Shown here: in pieces, positions 54,702 to 63,947 of the stretch
Position numbering within the stretch: the first letter of the stretch is position 1
How the letters are laid out: every line of letters begins with the position of its first letter
Origin: Gemmatimonadota bacterium
GTDB taxonomy: Bacteria; Latescibacterota; UBA2968; GCA-2709665
Assembly (NCBI GenBank): GCA_028877215.1
Contig: JAPPFJ010000031.1
Location: 78,409 to 142,408 of the forward strand
Length of the DNA: 64,000 nt
Direction of reading: 5' to 3'
Notes under the pieces: model-generated
Database searches by the model: none
What the model saw: only the letters and a program-made list of their open reading frames with translations
What the model was told of the DNA's origin: nothing
Made by a program: the position numbers and the translations under genes

Positions 54702-55937
54702 TTACTGGATGTCTACGATGGTCGTGCGCCGTTGCGGATCGAATGCGACGTACGTTGCGCCGTTCTCCTCGTAGATGGTCCCACTTCCGAAGGCGGATCT
54801 GTTGTGCACGCGGGCAACGGGCTTGCCTTCTACCGAAACGGAATTGACGTCCCTGCCGGTGAAGCGCAACGTCAACTCCGGCGTACGCACGGGCAGGTCG
54901 AGCGTAACCGTGTTGTCTTCAACGTCGAGTTCCGCCATCTCCCGCATGATGGCGTAGGTTGTAATCTCGCTGCATTTGCGCCACCGGGTGCGTTCTCCGG
55001 CAGGATCGCGTTCCTTCAGCCGTCGGACAACGGTCTTGAAGGCGTTGAATCCCCGGCGGTCGGCGTCGTGAAGTCCGTAGAAGCCCTGCCAGTGGCTGAT
55101 GAGGACGGCGGGATCTCCCGCGTCGATGAGCGCCGGCAGACGCCCGCCCTGAAGGTCGGCCGTGATGTACTTGTCGGCGTTGACCTCCCCGTATCCCGTC
55201 CAGGACCCCGTCCAATCGCCCGTGCCGGCGATGATCTCGCCCATAGCGGTACCTTTGTCCCGGTCCGGATACCAGACGGGCGTTTCCACGGCGCCGTCGG
55301 ACACGCGTTTGAACAGGTAAGGAGTAGGATTGCCCGTGACGCGGCGGCAGGCGGCCTCTGCGCACCGCGCGTAGAAGTCGAGCGGATTGCCGAATCCCCC
55401 CGGGGATGTGACGCCGGCGGGCGTCAGACCCACGTTCCGGAGAATCTCACATGCAAGCGCGATGTAGTCCGTTACCAGTTCCTCCCGGTCGGTGGGCAGC
55501 CGGTCCCATCCCCACTGCTCCCAGAGGTTGGGGTCCACCGGCTTCAACGTCTCCAGGTCCACCACGAACGTATGGGTCATCATCTCCGGGGTGATGTCGT
55601 AATTGGGAACGATGAGCTCCCTGCACATGTCCAGCCAGCTCTCCTGCTGGGCCCCGCTGAAGAGCGGAAGTCCGTGGTCGATCCGTCCCAGCGCCGCCGG
55701 ACACGGTACGACGCTGAACTTGCCCTTGACACCCTCGTCGAGGCAGTATTCGGCGAATTCCCGCGTGAAGGACTCGGGGTGGACCACGGGCACGTCCTCC
55801 CACCGGCGGCGCTGACCGTCGATGGGGTTTCTGTCCCGCATGAAGAAGTAATTCAGGTTGACCAGCAGCGTGGAGTCATCGAAGATGATCGAGAGGGGGA
55901 CGCGGTCCAGGGCATGACGGGCGATTTCGACGCGCAT
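54702..55937 (-). CDS. Deacetylase-like protein, unknown specificity
   Basis: A 411-aa protein. Near the start, VPLSIIFDDSTLLVN with the paired Asp, then EGVKGKFSVVPCPA, resemble the first strands of polysaccharide-deacetylase or glycoside-hydrolase beta/alpha barrels. TPEMMTHTFVVD, GVTSPGGFGNP and LISHWQGFYG supply further polar active-site candidates. A C-terminal ~80-residue beta domain begins near VEDNTVTLDLPVRTPEL. The family cannot be named. It lies 16 bp upstream of the EIIA gene and about 60 bp after the second SelA-like gene. Confidence 0.6.
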   Translation of the reverse strand: MRVEIARHALDRVPLSIIFDDSTLLVNLNYFFMRDRNPIDGQRRRWEDVPVVHPESFTREFAEYCLDEGVKGKFSVVPCPAALGRIDHGLPLFSGAQQESWLDMCRELIVPNYDITPEMMTHTFVVDLETLKPVDPNLWEQWGWDRLPTDREELVTDYIALACEILRNVGLTPAGVTSPGGFGNPLDFYARCAEAACRRVTGNPTPYLFKRVSDGAVETPVWYPDRDKGTAMGEIIAGTGDWTGSWTGYGEVNADKYITADLQGGRLPALIDAGDPAVLISHWQGFYGLHDADRRGFNAFKTVVRRLKERDPAGERTRWRKCSEITTYAIMREMAELDVEDNTVTLDLPVRTPELTLRFTGRDVNSVSVEGKPVARVHNRSAFGSGTIYEENGATYVAFDPQRRTTIVDIQ

Positions 55938-55996
55938 CAGGGGCTCCGACTCGGCAAGACACGCCGTTCCGAGTCTATACTGATATGTTTGGGATT

Positions 55997-57112
55997 CTAC
56001 GCCGGCAGCGCCCCTTCCAGAACCTGTCTCAGGCGCCGGGCGACGATTTCCGCTTCACCGTCTTCCATCATGTACGGCATGACCTCCACGCCCGTCCCGG
56101 TGTGGAAGAGCTCGATTCTCGGATCGTCATCTGAGAGTTGCCGCCTGGCTTCTTCCGGCGCAATGCGGACGGTATCCGCGTCCCAGTCGATGGACAGCAC
56201 GGGGGCGACGTTGGACCGGCCGGGCTGAAGGACGTCCGTTGTCAGGGTCGGGATATCCGAGATCGCGTCCGCGATGGTTTCGAGCCGGCGCTCCCATTCC
56301 TTCCATTCGGCGTCGTGGTCCCGTCTGACCCATTGTTCCACCGCGGCGAGCAGTCCCATCACTTCCTCCTTCCCGGCTTTCATGGGACGCGCGAGCGAAT
56401 GATGGGGTGCGCCGTTCATGAACGCTGCGTGCAGGATGTCTCTTCTGCCCAGAACCAGGCCGGACGCCTGCGGGCCCCGAAGGCACTTGCCGCCGCTGTA
56501 GGCAACCACGTCCACCCCTTCCGAAAGATAGGGATTCGGCACGTCCGGCCGTTCGGCGGCGGCGTCGACAAAGGTGGGCACCTCGTATTTTCGGGCGATA
56601 TCGACAATCTCGGGCACGGTGATGGTCCCCCGGTCGGCCGCATCGCCGAAGATGGCGATCATGGCCGTGGATTCGTCAACGGCGGCCTCCAGTTCGCCAG
56701 GGGTCTCGACCTCGACGATCTGTACGCCCACCATCCGGATGGCGTGGTCATAGACGTGCCTGTGGGAGGGCTGCGTGATGACCCGGTTCTTCATTCCGGA
56801 CGTATCTGGCAGACGTTTCATCTTTTCCGGATCCAGCCCGGCCACGCAGGCGGCCGTGACCTGACACAGCGCCGCGGCGCAGCCGCTCGTGACCATGCCC
56901 GATTCGCATTGCATGAGATCCGCGATCCGGGCGCCCACTTTATCCATCAGCTCGTCCAGATGCACGTACGCTTTCGAGGCTTCATTTATTGCCTGGCGAA
57001 CTTCCGGCAGCATCAGGGAGCCGGAGATGATGGTGTATGTCCCCATACAATTGATCAGAGGACGTATCCCTATGGATTGATACGTGGGGTGACCCGCGGC
57101 AGACGTGGACAT
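55997..57112 (-). CDS. SelA-like PLP-dependent enzyme (copy 2)
   Basis: A 371-aa fold-type I PLP enzyme paralogous to the protein at 4780-5916. GIRPLINCMGTYTIISGSLMLPEV, MVTSGCAAALCQVTAACVAG, the shared RLPDTSGM, VPTFVDAAAE (Asp183) and VVAYSGGKCLRGPQASGLVLG with the PLP Lys209. It lacks the N-terminal domain of genuine SelA, so selenocysteine synthesis is unlikely; DgaE-like aldolase/lyase or ammonia-lyase chemistry fits better. It precedes the deacetylase-like gene, suggesting a shared catabolic path for an amino sugar or sugar acid; this link is inference. Confidence 0.8.
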   Translation of the reverse strand: MSTSAAGHPTYQSIGIRPLINCMGTYTIISGSLMLPEVRQAINEASKAYVHLDELMDKVGARIADLMQCESGMVTSGCAAALCQVTAACVAGLDPEKMKRLPDTSGMKNRVITQPSHRHVYDHAIRMVGVQIVEVETPGELEAAVDESTAMIAIFGDAADRGTITVPEIVDIARKYEVPTFVDAAAERPDVPNPYLSEGVDVVAYSGGKCLRGPQASGLVLGRRDILHAAFMNGAPHHSLARPMKAGKEEVMGLLAAVEQWVRRDHDAEWKEWERRLETIADAISDIPTLTTDVLQPGRSNVAPVLSIDWDADTVRIAPEEARRQLSDDDPRIELFHTGTGVEVMPYMMEDGEAEIVARRLRQVLEGALPA

Positions 57113-57583
57113 GGGAAGTATCCCGTGGAAGGAATCCGCAGAAAATGTGTACCGGTCGTCCAGGCCGGGCGACCGTTGTCAAGAGTCTACAACATACACG
57201 TTGGGATTGCAAGTCCGATGTTGTATGGAGCCGCCGGGGACGGCGGGTGAGAGACGCCGAAAAGCACATATCAAAACGTGGTCATTGAGCTCGTCGAAAT
57301 GCAAGTATTGCGGGTTCCCTTCGATGTCTCTCGCTAGCCCCGGGGCTCAAATCGAGACAGGGCAGACAGAAATGTCCGCCCCACTTTAAAGACGCTTCCG
57401 CACAGTGCGGGCGCCCGCAAGAAACGCCCCTGCACCGACGACGCGGCCGGGTGAATAGGTACCGCGAATTGGTAAATCGTGGCACGGCAGGTGTGTCGGT
57501 GTACCGCCGATTCTTCCGGACGGACCGATGGAGATACCGGCGGCCCGCCAGTTCGAAGGCCGTTGGCCCGTGATCCGCTAAAC
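57113..57583. other. Intergenic region, 471 bp
   Basis: No gene recognised. On the minus strand TTGCAA and TAGACT are 17 bp apart around 57,185-57,215, a weak candidate promoter for the SelA-like gene. The rest shows no repeat. Confidence 0.4.
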
Positions 57584-60500
57584 CTATTCCAGTCGCAACA
57601 GCGTCCCGTGAGGTATGGTCCCGGCGGGGTCTATAGTGAGCGTCAGCATGCCGGCTGATCTGTCCGTTTCGAGTTCGGTCCGCGGGCCGGCTTCGTGTTC
57701 GATGAAGGCGCGGCGGTGCGGTGTCCGGATCGAAAGCCGGGCCGGGGTTGTGGCTCGGACCTCGAAGGTGTCCCAGGAGACCTGTTCGATAGAGAAGAGC
57801 GAGGGAATCTGCCAGGTCGTGCCGACGTTGAACGGGAATTCGTCCACGTCGATCCGGTTGGCGGCAGCGGACCGGATGCGGTAAGCCGTCCAGCAGCCCT
57901 GATCGGGGTCCTGCACCCGGACGAAATGATCCGCCAGGGCGTCCGGAAACGGGAGGGTTTCGCGGGTCCGGAATCCGTCGCGGTGATGATCTGCGATATC
58001 ACCGCCGATCGAGGCGACTTCGAGGGCGACGGTCAGGTCGGGCGAGGCGAAGCGGGCCGCTTCCGTCAGAAAGAGCGACTGCCGGGCATCCCGGGATCGC
58101 GTGTACACGGCGGCTCGACCGGCGAACGAGATGTCACCGAACGCGCGTTCGTTCTGATCCGGCGTCAGGACAACCGTGTCATCGGCCGTCCGGCGGCGGA
58201 TGCGAAGCGCCACCGGTCCGCCCGCGTCGTCGGGAAGACAAAGCGGTTGAACGTCCCGGATATCGGGGTCTTCCCGGAAATGGTCGATGACTGCGACAAA
58301 TGTGTTTCCGTTTCCGGATTCGGCTTTGCGGGCGAAGAGATAGTCGTTGCGCGCGCCGATCTCAGAATGACTCCGCTGCCCTGGTCCTTCACCCACGATA
58401 ATCTCGTCCACTGGCGATACCATACGTACCCGCATGGTCATCCCTTCATCGGTCCACGATGCGTTCCACTGGTCCGAGGGTTCTCCCGAGCGGAGCCCCT
58501 CGATATCTTCCCCGAGCACGCCCGGACGTTCCTTCATTGGAATCGGCCGGTCGTGAGCGGGAGGAGAACTGATGCGACCCTCACCATGGATGGCGTAGTC
58601 GTGGACCTTGCCGCCCTCGACGCGGAAGACGTCAACCAGATATGCGGGTCCCGAACTCCTGTGGATCATCGCGCAAGAGCGTCTGTACGTTTCGGCCTGT
58701 TCGTACGCCCTGCAGTCCGCTTCGATTATCTTCGTGGCGGGCGACGCGGCAAGCAGGCGCAGGTTTCCCGGAGGTCTCCGGTCCCGGGGGAGCTGGTTTG
58801 CTTCGTCCAGAACCACCAGGTTGTGTTTTAGCGTGCTCCGGATGCTTGCGTTGAGCGGATGGTCGCCGATATATCCCAGGTCGGAAAGGACCTCCACCCC
58901 CTCCACGTTCATGACGATGTTGAGGGCGTCCGGGTGGTCGTGGCCCTCCGGCTGGTAGAAGTTCATCAGGAACGTGGCCGAACCCGTGAGATCGGTCCGG
59001 AACATGCCGTTGTAGCCCGTATTGAAGATCGCAAGCAGCCATCCCGGGAAGAACCGGTCCCGCACGGGCGGCGGCGGCGCGAATTCGAGTTCCGCGGGCC
59101 GGTTGAAGAGGGCGAACGCGTCCCCGGTGTCCAGTCGCACGAACGGGGCGAAATCCTGTCCCATACGTACGAGACCCACGTTGTGAATCCAGGCGGGATA
59201 GGGCCAGTCGGACGGTCCTTCGCGCGCATCGGCGGTGTGGGGCAGTCGGCCGTCCGGAAGCGTCATCAGGGTCCGTGCGCGGAGGACGGTGTGGTAGGGG
59301 CCGCCGGCCTCGTAGAGGTCGAGGTTGTCGTAGCGGCCTGCGCCACGATACGACGGCGGATCGGAATATCCGTGGGCGAGTTCGGGCAGATTTCGCACGT
59401 TGGAGACCGCGTAGAGGTAATAGCTGGCGCCCTCCGCGGTGCTGCCGTCGAATTTGAAGAACCCCTTCAGGTACGGTTCAAAACCCTCGACTCCCCGGTG
59501 CACGTATTCCGGCACACCAAGAAAACGGCCGAGGGCGACCTCTCCCTCGCGGCAGCCCGCCACTTTGTTGTTGATGCCCTCCCAGTGCGTGAACGTGAAG
59601 AGACCCTCCACGAGCAGGTCTTTGGCGACGCGGTCGCGTTCCTTTTCAGCCAGATAGAGACATCCATTGGCGTCCCTTTCGTCCCAGAGCAGATCCAGGG
59701 CTTCGGCCAGCGTGCAGATGTAATGCGCTTCGGCCTGAACGCCGCCGCCTGACAGGCGTCCGCAGCCCCAGAACGTCTGTATGAGTCTTCCGCTCTTCAT
59801 CGGGGAGCGGGCGTTCTGGTCCGGACACGGGTTGACTTCGTAACGGTCGATGCCCCTGTCCTGGGCCATGAGTTCGCAGGCGTAGAGAGGATCGCAGTCC
59901 ATGTAGGTGTTCCAGTAGTCGCGGAAGAGATAGGTGGGGTACACGGCGGCAAAGCGTTTCAGGATGGCCGCCGCGGCACGGGCATATCGATCCTCGCCTT
60001 CCATGCGATACAGGATGGCCAGATTGCGCGCGACCGCGGGCATGCGGTGGGCCTTCTGCTGCCGGATGGCGCCGCTGTAAGAGGAATGGACCCGGCGCCC
60101 GGCCCAGGTGAAGGCATTGCGACCGGTCGTGAATTCCGGATCGTTCTTTTCTTCAGGGCGGATGTAATAGGTGAGGGTCTGGCCTGAGCGCGGCAGGTCG
60201 AGGCGCCCCTCTTCGGGATGTGCCTCGTCGGTCATGACGGCGCCGCAGTGAAAACAGACCAGTTTGTCGGGATCGCGGTCGATCCATCGCATGTTGTAGG
60301 TGTTGTCCGCGGCGCAGACCGGACAGAATGTCCCGTAGATCTGTGCGGGACTCTGATCTGGGACCATCCTGGCGATCCAGGCATCGGAGCGAGCCGTATA
60401 GTATTCGCCCAGTTCGAGAAGGTCTCCGTAATGCTTTTTTGCCCAATCGTGGCGGCGGATGTTGGCGCGGGCGATATTGAAGTTGTCGTCCGTTACAGTC

Positions 60501-60604
60501 AGGCAGGGGTGTTCGACCTCTCCGGCGCTCCGGCAGTAAATCTCCTTCCTTTCTTCGAGGCGTCGCCTGCACTCTCGCTCTTCGCTGCTGTTCCAGCCCG
60601 GCAT
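57584..60604 (-). CDS. Heparinase II/III-like polysaccharide lyase
   Basis: A 1006-aa protein. The N-terminal ~500 residues form the alpha/alpha toroid seen in heparinase II/III and alginate lyases (GRLSGGGVQAEAHYICTLAEALDLL). The catalytic/beta region has YQPEGHDHPDALNIVMNVEGVEVLSDLGY and LKHNLVVLDEANQ, matching the conserved HxD and HN motifs. A CxxC-x19-CxxC zinc-ribbon (Cys94, 97, 117, 120) is inserted early, unusual for the family. No signal peptide was seen from the chosen start (ATG 60,604, with GGAGG upstream), so a cytoplasmic or non-classical location is possible. The uronic-acid substrate is unknown. Confidence 0.82.
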   Translation of the reverse strand: MPGWNSSEERECRRRLEERKEIYCRSAGEVEHPCLTVTDDNFNIARANIRRHDWAKKHYGDLLELGEYYTARSDAWIARMVPDQSPAQIYGTFCPVCAADNTYNMRWIDRDPDKLVCFHCGAVMTDEAHPEEGRLDLPRSGQTLTYYIRPEEKNDPEFTTGRNAFTWAGRRVHSSYSGAIRQQKAHRMPAVARNLAILYRMEGEDRYARAAAAILKRFAAVYPTYLFRDYWNTYMDCDPLYACELMAQDRGIDRYEVNPCPDQNARSPMKSGRLIQTFWGCGRLSGGGVQAEAHYICTLAEALDLLWDERDANGCLYLAEKERDRVAKDLLVEGLFTFTHWEGINNKVAGCREGEVALGRFLGVPEYVHRGVEGFEPYLKGFFKFDGSTAEGASYYLYAVSNVRNLPELAHGYSDPPSYRGAGRYDNLDLYEAGGPYHTVLRARTLMTLPDGRLPHTADAREGPSDWPYPAWIHNVGLVRMGQDFAPFVRLDTGDAFALFNRPAELEFAPPPPVRDRFFPGWLLAIFNTGYNGMFRTDLTGSATFLMNFYQPEGHDHPDALNIVMNVEGVEVLSDLGYIGDHPLNASIRSTLKHNLVVLDEANQLPRDRRPPGNLRLLAASPATKIIEADCRAYEQAETYRRSCAMIHRSSGPAYLVDVFRVEGGKVHDYAIHGEGRISSPPAHDRPIPMKERPGVLGEDIEGLRSGEPSDQWNASWTDEGMTMRVRMVSPVDEIIVGEGPGQRSHSEIGARNDYLFARKAESGNGNTFVAVIDHFREDPDIRDVQPLCLPDDAGGPVALRIRRRTADDTVVLTPDQNERAFGDISFAGRAAVYTRSRDARQSLFLTEAARFASPDLTVALEVASIGGDIADHHRDGFRTRETLPFPDALADHFVRVQDPDQGCWTAYRIRSAAANRIDVDEFPFNVGTTWQIPSLFSIEQVSWDTFEVRATTPARLSIRTPHRRAFIEHEAGPRTELETDRSAGMLTLTIDPAGTIPHGTLLRLE

Positions 60605-60916
60605 GGGACCTCCTTCAGGAAAAAAGCGACCGTGCACAAACCAAAACACAAACGACCGGCTCGCCGGTCCAAAAAAAACCAAGATGGAAAACGAGTTCGC
60701 GCCTGTCAAGGGGAAAGGACGATATCCGCAAATACAGGACAGCCGGCCGTGTCCGGTCTGGATTCCGATACAGAAATCTCGAAGCGATGAGTCATATCTT
60801 GTTGAAAATAAATAATATGAATGGATTCTTCGAAGCGCGGCGCGTAACCGGACGTAACATACGGGCTTTCCCTTCCCGGAATCGAAAACTCGTATGGAAA
60901 AATGATTCAAAAAAGG

Positions 60917-60945
60917 TTGACAATTGAACAAAAATGAATTATTAT
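60917..60945 (+). promoter_or_regulatory. Consensus promoter of the cold-shock gene
   Basis: TTGACA (60,917-60,922) and TATTAT (60,940-60,945) with exactly 17 bp between; start of transcription near 60,952, giving a leader of about 120 nt. Confidence 0.85.
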
Positions 60946-60998
60946 GCATCTGAAGAAGGATGAAGTTTCTGTCTCCTTTGCAGTCCTGAAGTTTGTCT

Positions 60999-61033
60999 GG
61001 CAAGGATCAGAAGTTCCGGTCCTTGCCGTTTTT
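60999..61033 (+). promoter_or_regulatory. Terminator-like hairpin in the csp leader
   Basis: GGCAAGGA / TCCTTGCC 8-bp stem (60,999-61,006, 61,020-61,027) followed by GTTTTT, 41 nt before the start codon. It could attenuate csp transcription and melt or refold with temperature. Confidence 0.65.
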
Positions 61034-61074
61034 GGTTTACGTCGGTTTCTAACGTTGAAAGGTGGTGAAGCACT

Positions 61075-61284
61075 GTGCCAGAAGGTCGCGTGAAGTGGTT
61101 CAACGACGCCAAAGGTTACGGCTTTATCGAAAGGGATGAAGGCGAAGATGTCTTTGTGCATTTTTCGGCTATTCAGGGCGAGGGATTCAAGTCGTTGACG
61201 GAAGGCGAAGTGGTTTCGTTTGAAGTCGTGCAGGGGCCCAAGGGCTACCAGGCGGCGGACGTCGTAAAGCTGGGGCAGGTCTGA
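61075..61284 (+). CDS. Cold-shock protein (CspA family)
   Basis: A 69-aa single cold-shock domain, an OB-fold RNA chaperone. [30 protein letters not shown] contains RNP1 (KGYGFI) and RNP2 (VFVHF), and the C-terminal [13 protein letters not shown] is typical. The start is GTG at 61,075 with AAAGGTGG upstream. The long leader with a strong promoter is in keeping with cold-regulated csp genes. It ends before a strong terminator at 61,341. Confidence 0.95.
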   Translation: MPEGRVKWFNDAKGYGFIERDEGEDVFVHFSAIQGEGFKSLTEGEVVSFEVVQGPKGYQAADVVKLGQV

Positions 61285-61340
61285 CCCGCAGACTCGGTCC
61301 GTTTTTTCCCCTTTTTGATCCTCAATCGGTCCATCCGGAG

Positions 61341-61372
61341 GGCGTCGATTCAAGCAATCGGCGCCTTTTTTT
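61341..61372 (+). terminator. Terminator of the csp gene
   Basis: A 10-bp stem GGCGTCGATT / AATCGGCGCC (one G-T pair) with a 5-nt loop, followed by seven T, 23 bp before the transhydrogenase start. Confidence 0.85.
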
Positions 61373-61394
61373 AACCACAAACAGAGTCGCGCCT

Positions 61395-62762
61395 ATGGAA
61401 AACCAGTACGACGTGATCGTAATCGGGAGCGGTCCGGGTGGAGAGGGTGCGGCGATGAAGGCGACCAAAGAGGGAAAGCGAGTCGCCGTGGTGGATGACA
61501 GGGCCTCGGTGGGCGGAAGCTGCACCCATCAGACCACGATTCCCAGCAAGGCGCTGCGGCACGCCATCCAGAAACTCGTCGATACCGGCCGTTATGGCGA
61601 CTCCAGTTTTCCGGATCTTCTTCGGGCGGCGGGGGGCGTGATCCGTCAGCAGGTTGACCTGCGCGAGGGATTCTACGCCCGAAATTTCGTGGACGTCATT
61701 CACGGCCGCGCCGCGTTCGAGGACAGCCATGGCATCCAGGTCCGTCTGCAGAACGGAGGCGTGAGACAATATCGCGCGGACCGTTTCGTCATCGCCACCG
61801 GCGCAAGGCCGTATCATCCGCCGGACGTGGATTTCTCACACCCCCGAATTGTGGATAGCGATTCGATACTGGAATTCCGGGAACATCCAAGGTCCGTGAC
61901 GATTTACGGGGCGGGGATCGTGGGATGCGAGTATGCGTCCATTTTCAGGGGCTTGCAGATCAAGGTGAATCTGATCAACAGTCTGGACCGTCTGCTGGCG
62001 TTCCTGGACGACGAGATCGTGGACGCGCTGAGCTATCACCTCCGTGAACAGGGGGTGCTGATCAGGCACAACGAGGAATACGAAAGCGTGGAGGCGGACG
62101 ATCAGGGCGTACGCCTGCACCTCAAGTCCAAGAAGGAGATCGTCAGCGACTGTCTGTTCTGGGCGCAGGGGCGGACCGGGAATTCGGACGGAATGGGACT
62201 CGAAGAGATCGGGATCCAGCGAGACTACAGGGGGGTCGTCGCCGTAAACGAGAGTTACCAGACGGCGCAGAGCCACATTTACGCCGTGGGCGACGTGGTG
62301 GGGTATCCCAATCTGGCCAGCGCGGCGTACGACCAGGGGCGTTTTGCGGCCGAGCATCTGGTATTCGGTGAGTCCGAGGCCCACCTTGTCAAGGACATCC
62401 CCACGGGGATCTACACGCTGCCTGAAATCAGTTCGGTGGGAATGACGGAGCAGGAGTTGACTGCGAAGAGGATTCCCTACGAAGTCGGCCACGCGTCGTT
62501 CAGACACCTGGCGAGGGCGCAGATTACCGGCCGGACCACGGGGATGCTGAAAATCCTGTTTCACAGGGAGACGCTGGAGATCCTGGGTGTTCACTGTTTC
62601 GGATCCGAGGCATCCGAAATTGTCCACATCGGCCAGGCAATCATGGCGCAGAAGGGTGGCGGCAACACTCTTATGTATTTCATCAACACGACGTTTAACT
62701 ATCCGACGATGGCAGAAGCCTACAGGGTGGCGGCGCTCAACGGGCTGAACCGGGTGCGATGA
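61395..62762 (+). CDS. sthA: Soluble pyridine nucleotide transhydrogenase
   Basis: Interconverts NADPH/NAD+ and NADP+/NADH. The 455-aa flavoprotein has FAD-binding [17 protein letters not shown] near the start, then [19 protein letters not shown]. In lipoamide dehydrogenases this region is CxxxxC; here only one Cys remains, as in SthA. The second Rossmann motif is [13 protein letters not shown], and [22 protein letters not shown] completes the FAD site. A C-terminal dimerisation domain follows. The stop overlaps the start of the pseudouridine-synthase gene (ATGA). Confidence 0.92.
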   Translation: MENQYDVIVIGSGPGGEGAAMKATKEGKRVAVVDDRASVGGSCTHQTTIPSKALRHAIQKLVDTGRYGDSSFPDLLRAAGGVIRQQVDLREGFYARNFVDVIHGRAAFEDSHGIQVRLQNGGVRQYRADRFVIATGARPYHPPDVDFSHPRIVDSDSILEFREHPRSVTIYGAGIVGCEYASIFRGLQIKVNLINSLDRLLAFLDDEIVDALSYHLREQGVLIRHNEEYESVEADDQGVRLHLKSKKEIVSDCLFWAQGRTGNSDGMGLEEIGIQRDYRGVVAVNESYQTAQSHIYAVGDVVGYPNLASAAYDQGRFAAEHLVFGESEAHLVKDIPTGIYTLPEISSVGMTEQELTAKRIPYEVGHASFRHLARAQITGRTTGMLKILFHRETLEILGVHCFGSEASEIVHIGQAIMAQKGGGNTLMYFINTTFNYPTMAEAYRVAALNGLNRVR

Positions 62763-63409
62763 ATGCTCTTGACGTCATCTATATGGACAACCACCTGCTT
62801 GTGGTCCGGAAACCTGCCGGCATGCTGGTACAGGGAGACCGCACGGGCGACCGATCGCTTCTGGAATACGGCAAAGCGTACGTCAAAGCGGCGTTCAACA
62901 AGCCGGGCGACGCCTTTCTGGGTCTGGTGCACCGGCTGGACCGGCCGACGTCCGGCGTGATGGTTTTTGCCCGGACGTCCAAGGCGGCGGCCCGGCTCTC
63001 GGAACAGTTTCGCGCCCACAAGATCGGAAAGGTCTACTGGGCGCTGGTGGAGGGGAAAACGCCGCGGGAAGGCCGGATGGCGGATTCGCTGTTGCGGGTG
63101 GGACCTTCCAGTACGGTCTCCGACAGAGGCCGGGAGGCGGTGCTCGGGTTCCGGCGCCTGCGGTTCGAGCGGGGGATATCGTGGGTGGAGGTCAGGCCGA
63201 AAACGGGGCGGCATCATCAGATCCGGGTGCAGTTCGCGCACCGCGGACACCCCGTTCTTGGCGATCTGCGGTATGGAGCGAAAGTCGGATTTCCGGAAAA
63301 GAGCCTTGCGCTCCATGCGCGGTCCCTCACGCTGTCGCATCCGACCCGAAAGGAGCAGATGACGTTCCATGCGGCGCCGGAGGCGTTCTGGCCGCCGCGA
63401 TTCCAGTAA
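62759..63409 (+). CDS. RluA-family pseudouridine synthase
   Basis: The 216-aa enzyme carries the RluA catalytic loop [24 protein letters not shown] with the nucleophilic Asp (about 61). VYWALVEG and [28 protein letters not shown] follow. RluA-type enzymes isomerise uridine to pseudouridine in rRNA or tRNA; this one has no S4 domain, as in RluA/TruC-like members. It is translationally coupled to sthA. Confidence 0.92.
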   Translation: MNALDVIYMDNHLLVVRKPAGMLVQGDRTGDRSLLEYGKAYVKAAFNKPGDAFLGLVHRLDRPTSGVMVFARTSKAAARLSEQFRAHKIGKVYWALVEGKTPREGRMADSLLRVGPSSTVSDRGREAVLGFRRLRFERGISWVEVRPKTGRHHQIRVQFAHRGHPVLGDLRYGAKVGFPEKSLALHARSLTLSHPTRKEQMTFHAAPEAFWPPRFQ

Positions 63410-63475
63410 CGCAAGCCCTTGGGACATTAGCCACAAAAGGCACAGAACCTGTAAGACGTTGAAAGGAGATCGTTC

Positions 63476-63868
63476 GTGAACCGGAACGAGCAGCAGTTGA
63501 GCGATATACAGGTCGATCGGAACAACCTGTACCGGGAAGAAAACTACACGGACCTGAAGGTGGCGTCCATTCGCCGCCTGGTGCCGGTAAACCAGGATGG
63601 ATCGCCCGACGGGACCCGCCGCCAGAAGTTTATCGGACAGACCCATCTGATGTCCCAGGTCGGCCCGCTCCCCGTGCAGTGCGACATCGAAGCCGCAGAC
63701 CTGGAAGAGGCGCTTCGGAAGTTCCCGGAAGCCATCGCAAAGGCCGTTGAAGATATGATGGAGGATGCCAAGGAAAGGCGGCGACAGGAGTCCTCCCGGA
63801 TTGTGGTGCCGGGCGCGGGCGGACTGCCGGGTACGCCGCCGCCTGGCGGAACCATCAATCTTAGTTAG
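63476..63868 (+). CDS. Small conserved-looking cytoplasmic protein
   Basis: A 130-aa hydrophilic protein. LSDIQVDRNNLYREENYTDLKVASIRRLVPVNQDGSPD is followed by KFIGQTHLM, the helical LEEALRKFPEAIAKAVEDMMEDAKERRRQESSRIVVP and a Gly/Pro-rich tail. No enzymatic motif. I recall proteins of this pattern as unnamed cytoplasmic proteins but cannot give a function. Start is GTG at 63,476 with AAAGGAGA upstream; the gene follows the pseudouridine-synthase by 66 bp and ends before a strong terminator. Confidence 0.7.
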   Translation: MNRNEQQLSDIQVDRNNLYREENYTDLKVASIRRLVPVNQDGSPDGTRRQKFIGQTHLMSQVGPLPVQCDIEAADLEEALRKFPEAIAKAVEDMMEDAKERRRQESSRIVVPGAGGLPGTPPPGGTINLS

Positions 63869-63918
63869 GGAGTCTGCCGGTTGAGGAAAGCCGGAATCCC
63901 AGCGTTTTTGGCTGCAAA

Positions 63919-63947
63919 CAGGGCGCCTTGGTATGCGCCCTGTTTTT
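63919..63947 (+). terminator. Intrinsic terminator after the last gene
   Basis: CAGGGCGC / GCGCCCTG 8-bp stem with 8-nt loop (63,919-63,926, 63,935-63,942), followed by TTTTT. An A-run upstream makes the stem longer. Confidence 0.85.

Larger units (their letters stand above)
60605..61074. other. Intergenic region with the csp promoter and leader, 470 bp
   Basis: The left part (60,605-60,900) holds nothing recognised. The right part carries the cold-shock gene promoter and its structured untranslated leader. Confidence 0.6.
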
